From assembly GCA_017395685.1 (NCBI GenBank), contig JAFQOD010000018.1:1-64000 (forward strand): DNA of 64,000 nucleotides, given 5' to 3'. Under the pieces are notes generated by a model that made no database searches, was not told the DNA's origin, and saw nothing but the letters and a program-made list of their open reading frames with translations. Below, one piece after another: positions 56,112-64,000 of the stretch; position 1 is the first letter of the stretch, and each line of letters starts with the position of its first letter. The position numbers and the translations under genes were made by a program. The stretch is from Clostridia bacterium. Lineage in GTDB: Bacteria > Bacillota > Clostridia > Christensenellales > Aristaeellaceae.

Positions 56112-56891
56112 TTACCAGCAGGTGTAGCCGCCATCAATGGACAGCACAGCGCCGGTGATATAGCTGGCAGCATCAGAGGCCAGGAACAGGGCGGCGCCGG
56201 CGATATCCTCCGGCACGCCTTCATGACCCATGGGGGTCATTTCACGCCAGATCGGCACAGCGGGATCGTTGGGATCGATGAAGCGATGCTCGGTGATTGG
56301 GGTGCGGATGTAACCGGGAGCCACTGCATTGACGCGGATGCCCCGCTTGGCCCATTCGCAGGCCATGGATTTGGTCATCTGGATGACGCCGGCCTTGGAG
56401 GTGTTGTAGTTGCACTGGCTCAAGGGCTTATTGACGATCAGACCGGACATGGAGGCCACGTTCACGATGGCGCCCTTGCCCTGCTCCAGCATGATCTTGG
56501 CGGCTTCACGGGAGAAGAGGAACTGGCCGGTGAGGTTGATATCCAGCACCCGCTGCCAGATTTCCAGGGGCATTTCAGCGGCTTCAGCACGCTTGGAGAT
56601 GCCGGCATTGTTGCACAGGATATCCAGATGGCCTTCGATCTGCTTTACGCTTTCCACGGCAGCGATTACATCGGCTTCCTTGGTTACGTCAGCCTTGATG
56701 AAGCGGAAGTTCACGCCTTCCTTTTCAATCAGTTCCTTGGCGGTTTCAGCGGCCTTTTCATCCAGACCGGCAACCACGATATGGGCGCCTGCCTGGGCGT
56801 AAGCCTGGCAGATAGCCAGGCCAATTCCGCGCTCGCCGCCGGTGACCAGGGCCACCCGGCCGGTGAGCTTCATGCGTTCAAAAATGTTCAT
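56112..56891 (-). CDS. SDR-family sugar dehydrogenase 2
   Basis: A 259-residue short-chain dehydrogenase with TGGERGIG, NNAGISK, the catalytic Ser in VNVASMSG and YNTSK, and a C-terminal SIDGGYTCW typical of the gluconate-5-dehydrogenase/KduD/threitol-dehydrogenase branch. Two SDRs in one operon suggest two redox steps or two substrates. It starts 6 bp after the aldolase. Confidence 0.85.
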   Translation of the reverse strand: MNIFERMKLTGRVALVTGGERGIGLAICQAYAQAGAHIVVAGLDEKAAETAKELIEKEGVNFRFIKADVTKEADVIAAVESVKQIEGHLDILCNNAGISKRAEAAEMPLEIWQRVLDINLTGQFLFSREAAKIMLEQGKGAIVNVASMSGLIVNKPLSQCNYNTSKAGVIQMTKSMACEWAKRGIRVNAVAPGYIRTPITEHRFIDPNDPAVPIWREMTPMGHEGVPEDIAGAALFLASDAASYITGAVLSIDGGYTCW

Positions 56892-56897
56892 GCTGCA

Positions 56898-57698
56898 TTA
56901 CTCCTTAGGAAGGGGAGCGGGCTTGTTGACCATGGCGGCACAAGGCGCATCCTTGTTGTCGGTTACGATAGCGATCAGGCGGCTGATGCCCAGACGAACG
57001 GCGCCGGCCTTGATCATGGTATCGGCATCTTCACGGCAGGTGACATCGGCAGCGGCCTTGATCATCACCTTATCTTCCACGGTGCGGCGCATCAGGATCA
57101 CGTCCGCAGCGCGGGCACCGCGGGTGCCCATGCCGGTGGAGGTTTTGATATAGGTGGCGCCGCCTTCCTGGGCCAGGGCGGTGGCAGCGATCTTTTCTTC
57201 ACGGGTCAGGTAGCAGGTTTCAATGATGACCTTTACAGGGGCGCCCTTGGCGGCCGCGACAACGCCCTGAATATCCTTCAGATACAGTTCGTAGTTCTTA
57301 TCCCGCAGAGCGCCGATGTTGGAAACCATATCGATTTCTTCTGCGCCGTTGGCGATGGCTTCGGCGGTTTCAAAGGCCTTGACAGCGGGGGTGGTAGCGC
57401 CCAGAGGGAAGCCGACGGAAGCGCCGGTATTCACGCCGGAGCCTTCCAGTTCCTTCTTGACCAGGGGAATATGAATGGGGTTTACGCTGACGGCGGCAGC
57501 GCCGTATTCGATGGCTTCCTTGCAGAAAGCGGAGATAATTTCGCTCTTGGTATAGGCGCGCAGCACGGAATGATCGCAATACTTGCCGTAGGGCTTGGTC
57601 ATTTCAACTTCGGGAAGCACCGGACGATCGATTTCATCCTGGTTGACACGGGCGATCGCAGCTTCGATTAATGCCGCAAGACGTTCATTTTCAGTCAT
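56898..57698 (-). CDS. DeoC-family aldolase with altered phosphate site
   Basis: A 266-residue class I aldolase of the deoxyribose-phosphate aldolase fold. The Schiff-base Lys is K185 in IKTSTG, the second Lys is K214, and the aspartate of EIDMV is at 123. The phosphate-binding loop, normally K-A-S-G-G, reads K-A-A-A-D here, and the later GTSS or GASS reads GISR. The canonical phosphate ligands are therefore missing, so the substrate may be a non-phosphorylated or acidic deoxysugar. The ATG at 57698 is placed 10 nt after AAAGGAG. It is flanked by a dehydrogenase on each side. It could be mis-named deoC by similarity. Confidence 0.85.
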   Translation of the reverse strand: MTENERLAALIEAAIARVNQDEIDRPVLPEVEMTKPYGKYCDHSVLRAYTKSEIISAFCKEAIEYGAAAVSVNPIHIPLVKKELEGSGVNTGASVGFPLGATTPAVKAFETAEAIANGAEEIDMVSNIGALRDKNYELYLKDIQGVVAAAKGAPVKVIIETCYLTREEKIAATALAQEGGATYIKTSTGMGTRGARAADVILMRRTVEDKVMIKAAADVTCREDADTMIKAGAVRLGISRLIAIVTDNKDAPCAAMVNKPAPLPKE

Positions 57699-57727
57699 GG
57701 GAATCATTCTCCTTTTGTGGCAGATAT

Positions 57728-58774
57728 TTATTCTTCAACAGGCTTTACAATAACCTTCAGGCCGCCCTTGCTTTCAGCAGCAGCCAGCGCCTCGTTGAAT
57801 TTGGAGAGGGGGAAGGAATGGGTGATGATGGGCTCGATTGGCAGCTTGCCGGAGGAGATCATATCCAGGGCCATCTTGTGATGACGGGGCATAGCGCCGT
57901 GAGCGCCCACTACATTCAGTTCCTTATAGTGGATCACATTGGTATCATACTGGGGAACCAGCGTGCCGGAGGGCAGGCCGCCGAAATAGCATACGCGGGC
58001 ACGAATGGCAGCCATTTTCAGGGCGTCCACATGGGTGGGCCAGGCAGAATTGGCGGTGATGATGATATCAGCGCCGCGGCCGTTGGTTTCTTCCATAACC
58101 ACGTCAACGGGATTTTCGTTGGCGGAGCATACATACCGGTCAGCGCCCATGCGCTTGGCCAGCTCAATGCGCTTTTCATCCAGATCGGTCATGATAATCT
58201 TGCTGACGCCCAGATGATACAGCACGGGGATCATCATGCAGCCTACGGGGCCGGCGCCGATGATGACGGCTACGTCATTCATCTTGGGCTGGATGCGTTC
58301 CATACCGTTGAGGATGCAGCCCAGGGGTTCGGCCAGGGCGGCCAGCTCATAGGATACGTGATCGGGCACTACGTGGATGGGGCCATTGGCAACCATGAAG
58401 CCGGGGAATACGCAGTATTCAGCGAAGCCGCCGGAAATGGTGTAGCCCACGCCGTTCAGATCATGGCAATAGGTGCCCAGGCCGATTTCGCACATTTCGC
58501 ACTTGCCGCAGGGGGAATCGGCGCCGACGGCAACCCGCTGGCCCACCTTGAACTTGGTCACCTTGGAGCCAACTTCAACGATTTCACCGGAGATTTCATG
58601 GCCCACTACCTGGGGAGGGGTGATCATGCCATGGCCGTGATGATAAATGCGCAGGTCGCTGCCGCAGATGGCGCAGGCATGCACTTTCACTTTAATGCCG
58701 TCTTCGGGCAGCTGGGGAATCGCTACATCCTTTACCTGAATATTTTCAATGCCTTCATATACTGCTGCTCTCAT
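57728..58774 (-). CDS. zinc-dependent sugar dehydrogenase (MDR family)
   Basis: This 348-residue medium-chain dehydrogenase has catalytic-zinc residues in CAICGSDLRIYH and GHEISGEI, a structural-zinc lobe CGKCEMCEIGLGTYC and a Rossmann motif IIGAGPVGCM. It is of the sorbitol/threonine dehydrogenase type and would oxidise a secondary alcohol of a sugar or sugar alcohol. It lies between the isomerase and the aldolase, 29 bp from each. Confidence 0.9.
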   Translation of the reverse strand: MRAAVYEGIENIQVKDVAIPQLPEDGIKVKVHACAICGSDLRIYHHGHGMITPPQVVGHEISGEIVEVGSKVTKFKVGQRVAVGADSPCGKCEMCEIGLGTYCHDLNGVGYTISGGFAEYCVFPGFMVANGPIHVVPDHVSYELAALAEPLGCILNGMERIQPKMNDVAVIIGAGPVGCMMIPVLYHLGVSKIIMTDLDEKRIELAKRMGADRYVCSANENPVDVVMEETNGRGADIIITANSAWPTHVDALKMAAIRARVCYFGGLPSGTLVPQYDTNVIHYKELNVVGAHGAMPRHHKMALDMISSGKLPIEPIITHSFPLSKFNEALAAAESKGGLKVIVKPVEE

Positions 58775-58803
58775 GTTCAATCAATTCCTTTCGTATTCAG
58801 TCA

Positions 58804-60228
58804 TCAGCGCCAGCGGGCGTCCAATTCATCGGCAGTGGGTTCGCATACATCGGGGGTCAGGCCGGGCAGATAGCGGCAGGCTTCCTTCAGCACTTCCGCA
58901 CACTGGCCATAAATACCGGCCATGTGATGGATGTAGGGGCCGTATACCAGCTTGTGTTCCCACTTGGGCCAATTGCCGACTTCCATCCATACGTAGGTGC
59001 CTACGTTCATGGGGCCGTCGATGGCCTTGCCTTCGCCGATAAACAGGCTGTACTGCCCGTTCACGCCGTCAAAGCGGCAGACGGTCAGTTCGCCGTTCTT
59101 CAGGCCGAAGTGAAGATCGCCGCAGCAATCGTTTTCGCCGGTCCAGTGATCCACGATCCGCTTCTTCTCGCCCTGCTTGGCCAGGCAGCCAGGGAAGGGG
59201 CCGCAGTGCCACAGCAGTTCGCAATTGTCATTTTCGGGATGGCGGATGGTCAGATCAGCGAAGAACTGGGGCTCGGTATCGCCCATGGCGGCCTGCAGCA
59301 TCCGGGCGGAAATGGCGCCGTGGATATCCGTTTCGCAGGCTACGGGGAAGCCTTCTTCGCTCAGCATGCCGTGAACGGCACAGGGCCAGGCGCCGGTGAT
59401 CTTCTGCATATCCGTCCAGCATTGTACGGCGGCGCAGGTGGCGCGCAGTTCCTTGGCCAGGCGCTGGATGGCAATCTTCATGGCGGCCAGGCGCAGGGCG
59501 GCGTCGGTGGGATCCTTATGTTCCACGCAATAGCCGCTGAGGATGGAAGCGGTCAGGGCCTGCAGCTCTTCGCTGTTTTCCGCGATGATGGCGTCCATCC
59601 GGCTGCCTAGTTCGGTCACGCTTACAGGCAGCGTTTCGATGCCGAATTTTTCGCTCAGTTCGCCCTCATTGCATACAACGCTCAGGAAGGGATCGGGGCG
59701 CAGGCCGATCTGCAGGATGCGCATGGTGCGCACTGCTTTCACAACCCGGGCCACACGTACGAACCGATCGAAGCCATTGAGGAAATATTCGCTTTCGGGA
59801 TCGGTATTGGTGAGATAAGTAAATTTGACGCCATAGCGCTGCAGTACCTTGCTCAGGGCAAAAATGCCGCACTGGCTGTCACGCATGCGCAGGCCCACTG
59901 CGTCAGGGCCTTCATCCCGGGGGCCCCACAGCAGCACGGGAACGTTAAATGCACGCACGACTTCGCAGACGGGGCCTTCCTGGCCAAAGTTGCACAGCGG
60001 AACGAACAAAGCATCAATTTCAGCATTCCGGAATTTTTTGATGATGGCGGGCACCTGATCGATGGACCAGATCAGACCTTCTTCATTCTGATCATCAATA
60101 TCCACGATTTCCAGGCCGTCGCGCTGGATCAGGGCCTTGACCTTGTTCCGATACCGCTGCGCTTCCTCACGGGAGAACATCGTCCGTCGCGTCGGCAAAT
60201 ATCCGATACGGATGGTTTCTGCTTTCAT
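58804..60228 (-). CDS. L-fucose/L-arabinose isomerase-family protein
   Basis: The ATG at 60228 after AGGAGG gives 474 residues. The longer upstream frame has no homology. The protein shows the FucI-like two-domain fold, with metal-site candidates Glu299 in ACETDIHG, Asp325 in FADL, and His434/435 near the C-terminus, plus WHCG at 341. It could isomerise an aldose released by the upstream arabinosidases to a ketose. Members of this subfamily are often annotated only by fold, so the substrate is uncertain. Confidence 0.8.
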   Translation of the reverse strand: MKAETIRIGYLPTRRTMFSREEAQRYRNKVKALIQRDGLEIVDIDDQNEEGLIWSIDQVPAIIKKFRNAEIDALFVPLCNFGQEGPVCEVVRAFNVPVLLWGPRDEGPDAVGLRMRDSQCGIFALSKVLQRYGVKFTYLTNTDPESEYFLNGFDRFVRVARVVKAVRTMRILQIGLRPDPFLSVVCNEGELSEKFGIETLPVSVTELGSRMDAIIAENSEELQALTASILSGYCVEHKDPTDAALRLAAMKIAIQRLAKELRATCAAVQCWTDMQKITGAWPCAVHGMLSEEGFPVACETDIHGAISARMLQAAMGDTEPQFFADLTIRHPENDNCELLWHCGPFPGCLAKQGEKKRIVDHWTGENDCCGDLHFGLKNGELTVCRFDGVNGQYSLFIGEGKAIDGPMNVGTYVWMEVGNWPKWEHKLVYGPYIHHMAGIYGQCAEVLKEACRYLPGLTPDVCEPTADELDARWR

Positions 60229-60292
60229 GGCTGTTCCTCCTGTTTGTTTGGGAGCGCTGCACGGATGCAGCGCCCCCAATAATAGTGATTGA

Positions 60293-61789
60293 TTACTTGG
60301 CGTAGTTGGTTTCTGCGCATTCAGCGGCATACAGAGCAGCCACTTCTTCCGCATTCAGGGCCTTGGAATAAATGCTGAAGTTATCGAACTTGGCGATGGA
60401 ATCAACGCGGGTGTAGCCGATATCCATGAAGGAAGAGCCAAGACGGAAGGTCTTGTTGGCAACGCGGTCAACCTGTGTGAAGTGGGTCTGATTGGTCTTC
60501 ACGTTCAGCATTTCGAAGTTGCCGCCCTGGGCCTTGCCGGTACGGCTGCTGTAGGTGGATGCCAGTTTGCCGTCAGCATAAATGCTGATTTCATCATCAG
60601 ATACCACAGCGGTCAGATAAACCCAGGTCTTGGCGGGCAGCTTATAATCACAATTGAGCTGGCCGCGGTAGTCAATGTTATAGTGCACGGAGCCATCCTG
60701 CCACAGCATGAGGAAGATGGCGGGCCAGGCATCGTTGGCAGAGACGGAGTAGATGAACTGATCGCCGATCGTGAAGTTGTCATAGTTGACCCAGGTGCTG
60801 ACGGTCATGGCGTTGGTGCAGCTGGCAATGGCGTAATCGGGCAGTTCCAGATGGCCGGCCTTGCGGAATTCACCGCCGGGCAGATCCAGGGCACCGTTCT
60901 TGATCTGGGCGTTGTTGTACAGGGTGTACATTTCATCTTCGTTATCGAAGGTGAGCTTTACGCGCAGGCCGTCTTCGGGCACAACGGGCAGTTCGATTTC
61001 AGCGGGCTGCTGAGTGGGATCGGCTTCAGCACCGATGGGCCAGGCAGCGGCGGGGCAGGTGAGGCTGGCGAAGAGCTCGGCAGCTTCAGCATCATCCAGG
61101 GCCACATCGTATACGCGGTAATCATCATACATGGCCATGGAATCGTTGGTCAGTTCATAGTAGAAATTGTAGGTGGGGGTGCCCAGGAAGCCGGAGGGCA
61201 TATTGATCTTATCCAGTTCATGGTAGTGGGTGGTGCCAACGTCAACGCCGTTGATCTTGTACCAGCCGCAGTTTTCGAAAACATTGGCGGCCCCGTCATA
61301 CTTGGCAGCGCGAACGCCGTTGAGATAGACGGTCATGGAGGTCTTGGAGATGCTCAGGCTTACATGTACCCAGCCATCGAAGGGGAAGACGGGCTCGGTC
61401 ACCATGATGCCGCGGTTGTCAAAGTTGATGCCGATCTGGCCATTGGGCAGAACGCGGCCGATGAATCCGGGCCAGGAATTGCCGTTGGCGAAGGATACGA
61501 AATAGGTATTGCTGTTGGTTTCGGCGGGAACATACAGCCACATGCTGATGGTGGTTTCCTTATCGGTATCCATCAGGGCAGCAAAGGGCAGTTCCACATA
61601 ACCGGAGCGCATGGCGCCGCCGGGCAGCTTCACAACGCCGTCTTCCAGAACGGCGCCGCCGTTGAGCAGGAAATCTTCATCTTCAGAATCAAAGGTTACC
61701 TGGAGAACGGGTTCCGCGGCCAGGGCAACAGCACTGGTCAGCAGCATGGCTGCAACGAGCAGCAGGGCAACAAACAGTTTCCGTTTCAT
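60293..61789 (-). CDS. secreted protein with two LamG-like domains
   Basis: The 498-residue exported protein (signal peptide about 1-24) has two laminin-G/concanavalin-like beta-sandwiches, at about 26-250 and 283-490. Both share the pattern of a FDSEDE or FDNEDE start, PGGxxRxGxxELP and a WPGFI or WPAIF strand. Such domains bind glycans. No catalytic domain was recognised, so it is likely a binding module for arabinan or for the surface. It sits between a secreted GH43 and the metabolic genes. Confidence 0.78.
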   Translation of the reverse strand: MKRKLFVALLLVAAMLLTSAVALAAEPVLQVTFDSEDEDFLLNGGAVLEDGVVKLPGGAMRSGYVELPFAALMDTDKETTISMWLYVPAETNSNTYFVSFANGNSWPGFIGRVLPNGQIGINFDNRGIMVTEPVFPFDGWVHVSLSISKTSMTVYLNGVRAAKYDGAANVFENCGWYKINGVDVGTTHYHELDKINMPSGFLGTPTYNFYYELTNDSMAMYDDYRVYDVALDDAEAAELFASLTCPAAAWPIGAEADPTQQPAEIELPVVPEDGLRVKLTFDNEDEMYTLYNNAQIKNGALDLPGGEFRKAGHLELPDYAIASCTNAMTVSTWVNYDNFTIGDQFIYSVSANDAWPAIFLMLWQDGSVHYNIDYRGQLNCDYKLPAKTWVYLTAVVSDDEISIYADGKLASTYSSRTGKAQGGNFEMLNVKTNQTHFTQVDRVANKTFRLGSSFMDIGYTRVDSIAKFDNFSIYSKALNAEEVAALYAAECAETNYAK

Positions 61790-61835
61790 TGTGGTTCCTC
61801 CTTGATATTATGATTTGTACAGCCTTGTATGGCTG

Positions 61836-62840
61836 TTACATTCCACTGGGGAGAGGGGCTTCAGCATTGTAGGGCAGCGGTTCGCCGAAGACGGGCATAT
61901 CCCCGTCCCAGGTGAATTTCTGCATCCGTACGCTCCGCCCGGGGATGCCGGTATGGGAAACGCGGTTGGCATGGTATACGATGTAATCTTCCGTGCCATC
62001 CGGGGATTGGATGAAGCTGCAATGCCCCGGCGCATAGGAGGTGGGCACCTGGGAGAAGACGGGGGAATCGGATTTGATCCAGGCATCCGGATCCATGATA
62101 TCCCCCTGCTCGGGCCGGTAGGTAAGTAGGCCCAGGCAGTAATAATCATCCCAGCAGGCGCTGGCAGAATAGACTACATGGAGGGTATCGCCCTTTACCA
62201 GGCCGGCAGGGCCTTCATTGACGGGGAATACCATCCGCTCCCATTCATAGCCGGGGAAGGAGAGCATCACCCGTTCGCTGTCAATGGTGCACGGATCGCT
62301 CATATGGGCCAGATAGAGATTCTGCTGAATGCGATCCTCGCCGTACCAGCCGCTCCATACAAAGTACAATTCGTCCTTGTACTGCAGCACCGTGCCGTCA
62401 ATGGCCCATTGATCTGAGGGATCGGTGATCTGGCCCATCATGACGAAGGGATCGGTGGGATCCTGGCTGGTGCCCTTGAGCACGAACATCCGCTGGAAAT
62501 AATCATTTCCTGCGCTGGCTGCTACGTAGATATACCATTCGCCCTGAATGTAGTGCAGCTCAGGCGCCCAATAGCATTTGGAGTAATTGGTGCCGTTGGG
62601 GGCGGTATAGACGTAATTGGTGTTATAGCGCTGCAGCAGAGTGGGATCGGCAATGAGGGATACGCCCACCTGGTAATCCGTGGAGTAGCAGTAATAATAC
62701 TTGCCTTCATGCTGGACGACCCAGGGATCATTGCCGGTGGCCGCCACGGGATTGCGGAAGGTGGTGCGCTCTGCCGCAAGGGCAGCGGGAATGATCATGC
62801 ACAGGCACAGGCATAGCGCAAGCATGGGGCGAATCTTCAT
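61836..62840 (-). CDS. secreted glycoside hydrolase family 43
   Basis: A 334-residue extracellular GH43 with signal peptide (about 1-22). The catalytic base is in TGNDPWVV, the modulating Asp in WAIDGTV and the acid Glu in VNEGPAG, with APELHYI at the second blade. Short GH43s of this form are arabinanases or arabinofuranosidases. The ATG at 62840 overlaps the GH51 stop (TGATG) and lies 7 nt after AAGGAGG. Confidence 0.9.
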   Translation of the reverse strand: MKIRPMLALCLCLCMIIPAALAAERTTFRNPVAATGNDPWVVQHEGKYYYCYSTDYQVGVSLIADPTLLQRYNTNYVYTAPNGTNYSKCYWAPELHYIQGEWYIYVAASAGNDYFQRMFVLKGTSQDPTDPFVMMGQITDPSDQWAIDGTVLQYKDELYFVWSGWYGEDRIQQNLYLAHMSDPCTIDSERVMLSFPGYEWERMVFPVNEGPAGLVKGDTLHVVYSASACWDDYYCLGLLTYRPEQGDIMDPDAWIKSDSPVFSQVPTSYAPGHCSFIQSPDGTEDYIVYHANRVSHTGIPGRSVRMQKFTWDGDMPVFGEPLPYNAEAPLPSGM

Positions 62841-64000
62841 CAGCATCCCTCCTTCTTGAAGCGCAGCACATTCCAGGATGCCTTGGGCAGGGTCACGGAG
62901 GCCACGCCATCCTTCATGGCTACATCGTTGATGGATTCGGGCACCACATTGCGGGGATTTTCGGGGGTATTGTAGGCGTCCAGTTCGCCGGTGAGCAGGA
63001 TATGCTCAATGGGTTCATATTCGCCGAAGCCCTGGAGGGCGAGGGAAATGGGCATATCGTTGTTGACGTCCTTATTGACGGCAAATACGGTCAGTTCCTT
63101 TTCATCCTCGCTGACTACGGTGACGCTGTCCACATAAGGCACATTCTTATAATCGGTGCAATCGAAGGCGGGGCCTTCCACACGGGTTTCATAAGCGGTG
63201 CCGCGGCCGTACTTGGATACATGCAGATAGGGATAATAGGTGGTATGCACATAGCAATCGCCGCCGGGGAGGGAGATGATGGGGGCCAGCACGTTCACCA
63301 GCTGGGCTACCAGGGCCATCTTTACCCGGTCACAGTGCTTGATCAGCGTCAGGAAGCAGCTGCCGAATACCAGGGCATCCAGCATGTTGTAATCTTCTTC
63401 GGACTGGGCAGGGGCCTTGGTCCAATGGACGATCTTGGTATCGGCTTCGTAGGAATGATACCATACGTTCCATTCGTCGAAGGAGAGCATGACATCCTTC
63501 TTGCCCCGGTGCTTGGCCTTTACATAATCGCAGATGCCCACCATGGTGCGGATATACTGATCCATGTGCATATTCCGGGCCAGGAAGTTCAGATCATCCC
63601 GGGGCACATTCTTGTAGTAGGCATGCAGGCAGATATAATCCACATAATCATAGGCGCGATCCAGCACCTCAGCATCAAAGGAGGGGAAGGTGGGCAGATC
63701 GGTGGCAGCGGAGCCGGACAGCACCAGCTCGATGGAGGGATCCACCAGCTTCATGCATTTGCCGGCCTGGGCAGCCAGATTGCCGTATTCCCGGGCTTCC
63801 TTCTGGCCCATTTGCCAGGGGCCGTCCATTTCATTGCCCAGGCACCATACCTTGACGTTGTAGGGATCCTTGCCGCCGTTTTTGATGCGCAGATCGCTCC
63901 AATAGCTGCCGCCGGGGAAATTGCAGTATTCCACCAGCTCACGGGCGTTGTCGATGCCCTGGGTGCCGAGGTTTACGGTCATCATCACATCGGTATCCGC
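62840..64000 (-). CDS. GH51 alpha-L-arabinofuranosidase, partial (5' end beyond the window)
   Basis: About 386 C-terminal residues are present and the frame stays open to the right edge. The N-terminal part is missing. The acid-base Glu is in CLGNEMDGPW and the nucleophile Glu in LSFDEWNVWY, both characteristic of GH51, and the C-terminal beta-sandwich is complete. It releases L-arabinose from arabinan or arabinoxylan. No signal peptide can be judged. The stop overlaps the next start, so translation is coupled. Confidence 0.93.
   Translation of the reverse strand, partial: ADTDVMMTVNLGTQGIDNARELVEYCNFPGGSYWSDLRIKNGGKDPYNVKVWCLGNEMDGPWQMGQKEAREYGNLAAQAGKCMKLVDPSIELVLSGSAATDLPTFPSFDAEVLDRAYDYVDYICLHAYYKNVPRDDLNFLARNMHMDQYIRTMVGICDYVKAKHRGKKDVMLSFDEWNVWYHSYEADTKIVHWTKAPAQSEEDYNMLDALVFGSCFLTLIKHCDRVKMALVAQLVNVLAPIISLPGGDCYVHTTYYPYLHVSKYGRGTAYETRVEGPAFDCTDYKNVPYVDSVTVVSEDEKELTVFAVNKDVNNDMPISLALQGFGEYEPIEHILLTGELDAYNTPENPRNVVPESINDVAMKDGVASVTLPKASWNVLRFKKEGC

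Overview
The window is about 56% GC by impression and reads as an uncultured anaerobic Firmicute (class Clostridia) from a gut or rumen setting. The support is the mix of gene types: a class B sortase, an S26B signal peptidase, an XRE-like regulator paired with a membrane Ser/Thr kinase, DUF5696/YIP1/NHL transport loci, several xylan- and arabinan-degrading enzymes, strong AGGAGG ribosome binding sites and TTGACA/TATAAT promoters. No rRNA, tRNA, CRISPR, insertion sequence or phage gene was seen.

Region 1 (1-13 kb). After a structured non-coding left edge and typA (minus strand) comes a stand-alone shikimate kinase and then an eight-gene aromatic operon: DAHP synthase, tyrA, aroB, aroA, aroC, pheA, an aroE-aroK fusion and aroQ. 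Together these encode every step from erythrose-4-phosphate/PEP to chorismate, phenylpyruvate and hydroxyphenylpyruvate. The operon is preceded by a promoter, a 26-codon leader peptide with a Tyr/Phe run, and mutually exclusive antiterminator and terminator hairpins, which is a classical ribosome-stalling attenuator.

Region 2 (13-33.5 kb) is housekeeping and envelope: an RND exporter, miaA, an rRNA methyltransferase, a pseudouridine synthase, tgt, glmM with a hexapeptide acyltransferase-like partner, purC, a broken TPR/RCC1 lipoprotein gene, an S26B signal peptidase with a Gln/Pro/Tyr repeat tail, a sortase, and a zinc-ribbon/kinase/TM/leucine-rich-repeat receptor divergent from a small HTH protein.

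Region 3 (33.5-39 kb) is a small xylan island: intracellular GH43, aldo-keto reductase and esterase on the minus strand, divergent from a secreted GH10 xylanase.

Region 4 (39-52.7 kb) is a nine-gene plus-strand locus with two sets of sugar ABC permeases, a 972-residue membrane-anchored binding protein, a second highly expressed-looking binding protein, an NHL/TPR membrane protein, a YIP1 protein and a DUF5696 protein. No ATPase is encoded, so a shared ATPase elsewhere is implied.

Region 5 (52.8-64 kb, minus strand) has an M32 carboxypeptidase, trmB and an eight-gene operon running in from the right edge: GH51 arabinofuranosidase, secreted GH43, a tandem LamG protein, an L-fucose-isomerase-like enzyme, a zinc dehydrogenase, a DeoC-like aldolase and two SDR dehydrogenases. 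It contains no sugar kinase, and the DeoC-like aldolase has lost the usual phosphate-binding residues, so a non-phosphorylative pentose route is a plausible new pathway. The best candidates for undescribed biology are this operon, the Region 4 locus and the aromatic attenuator.
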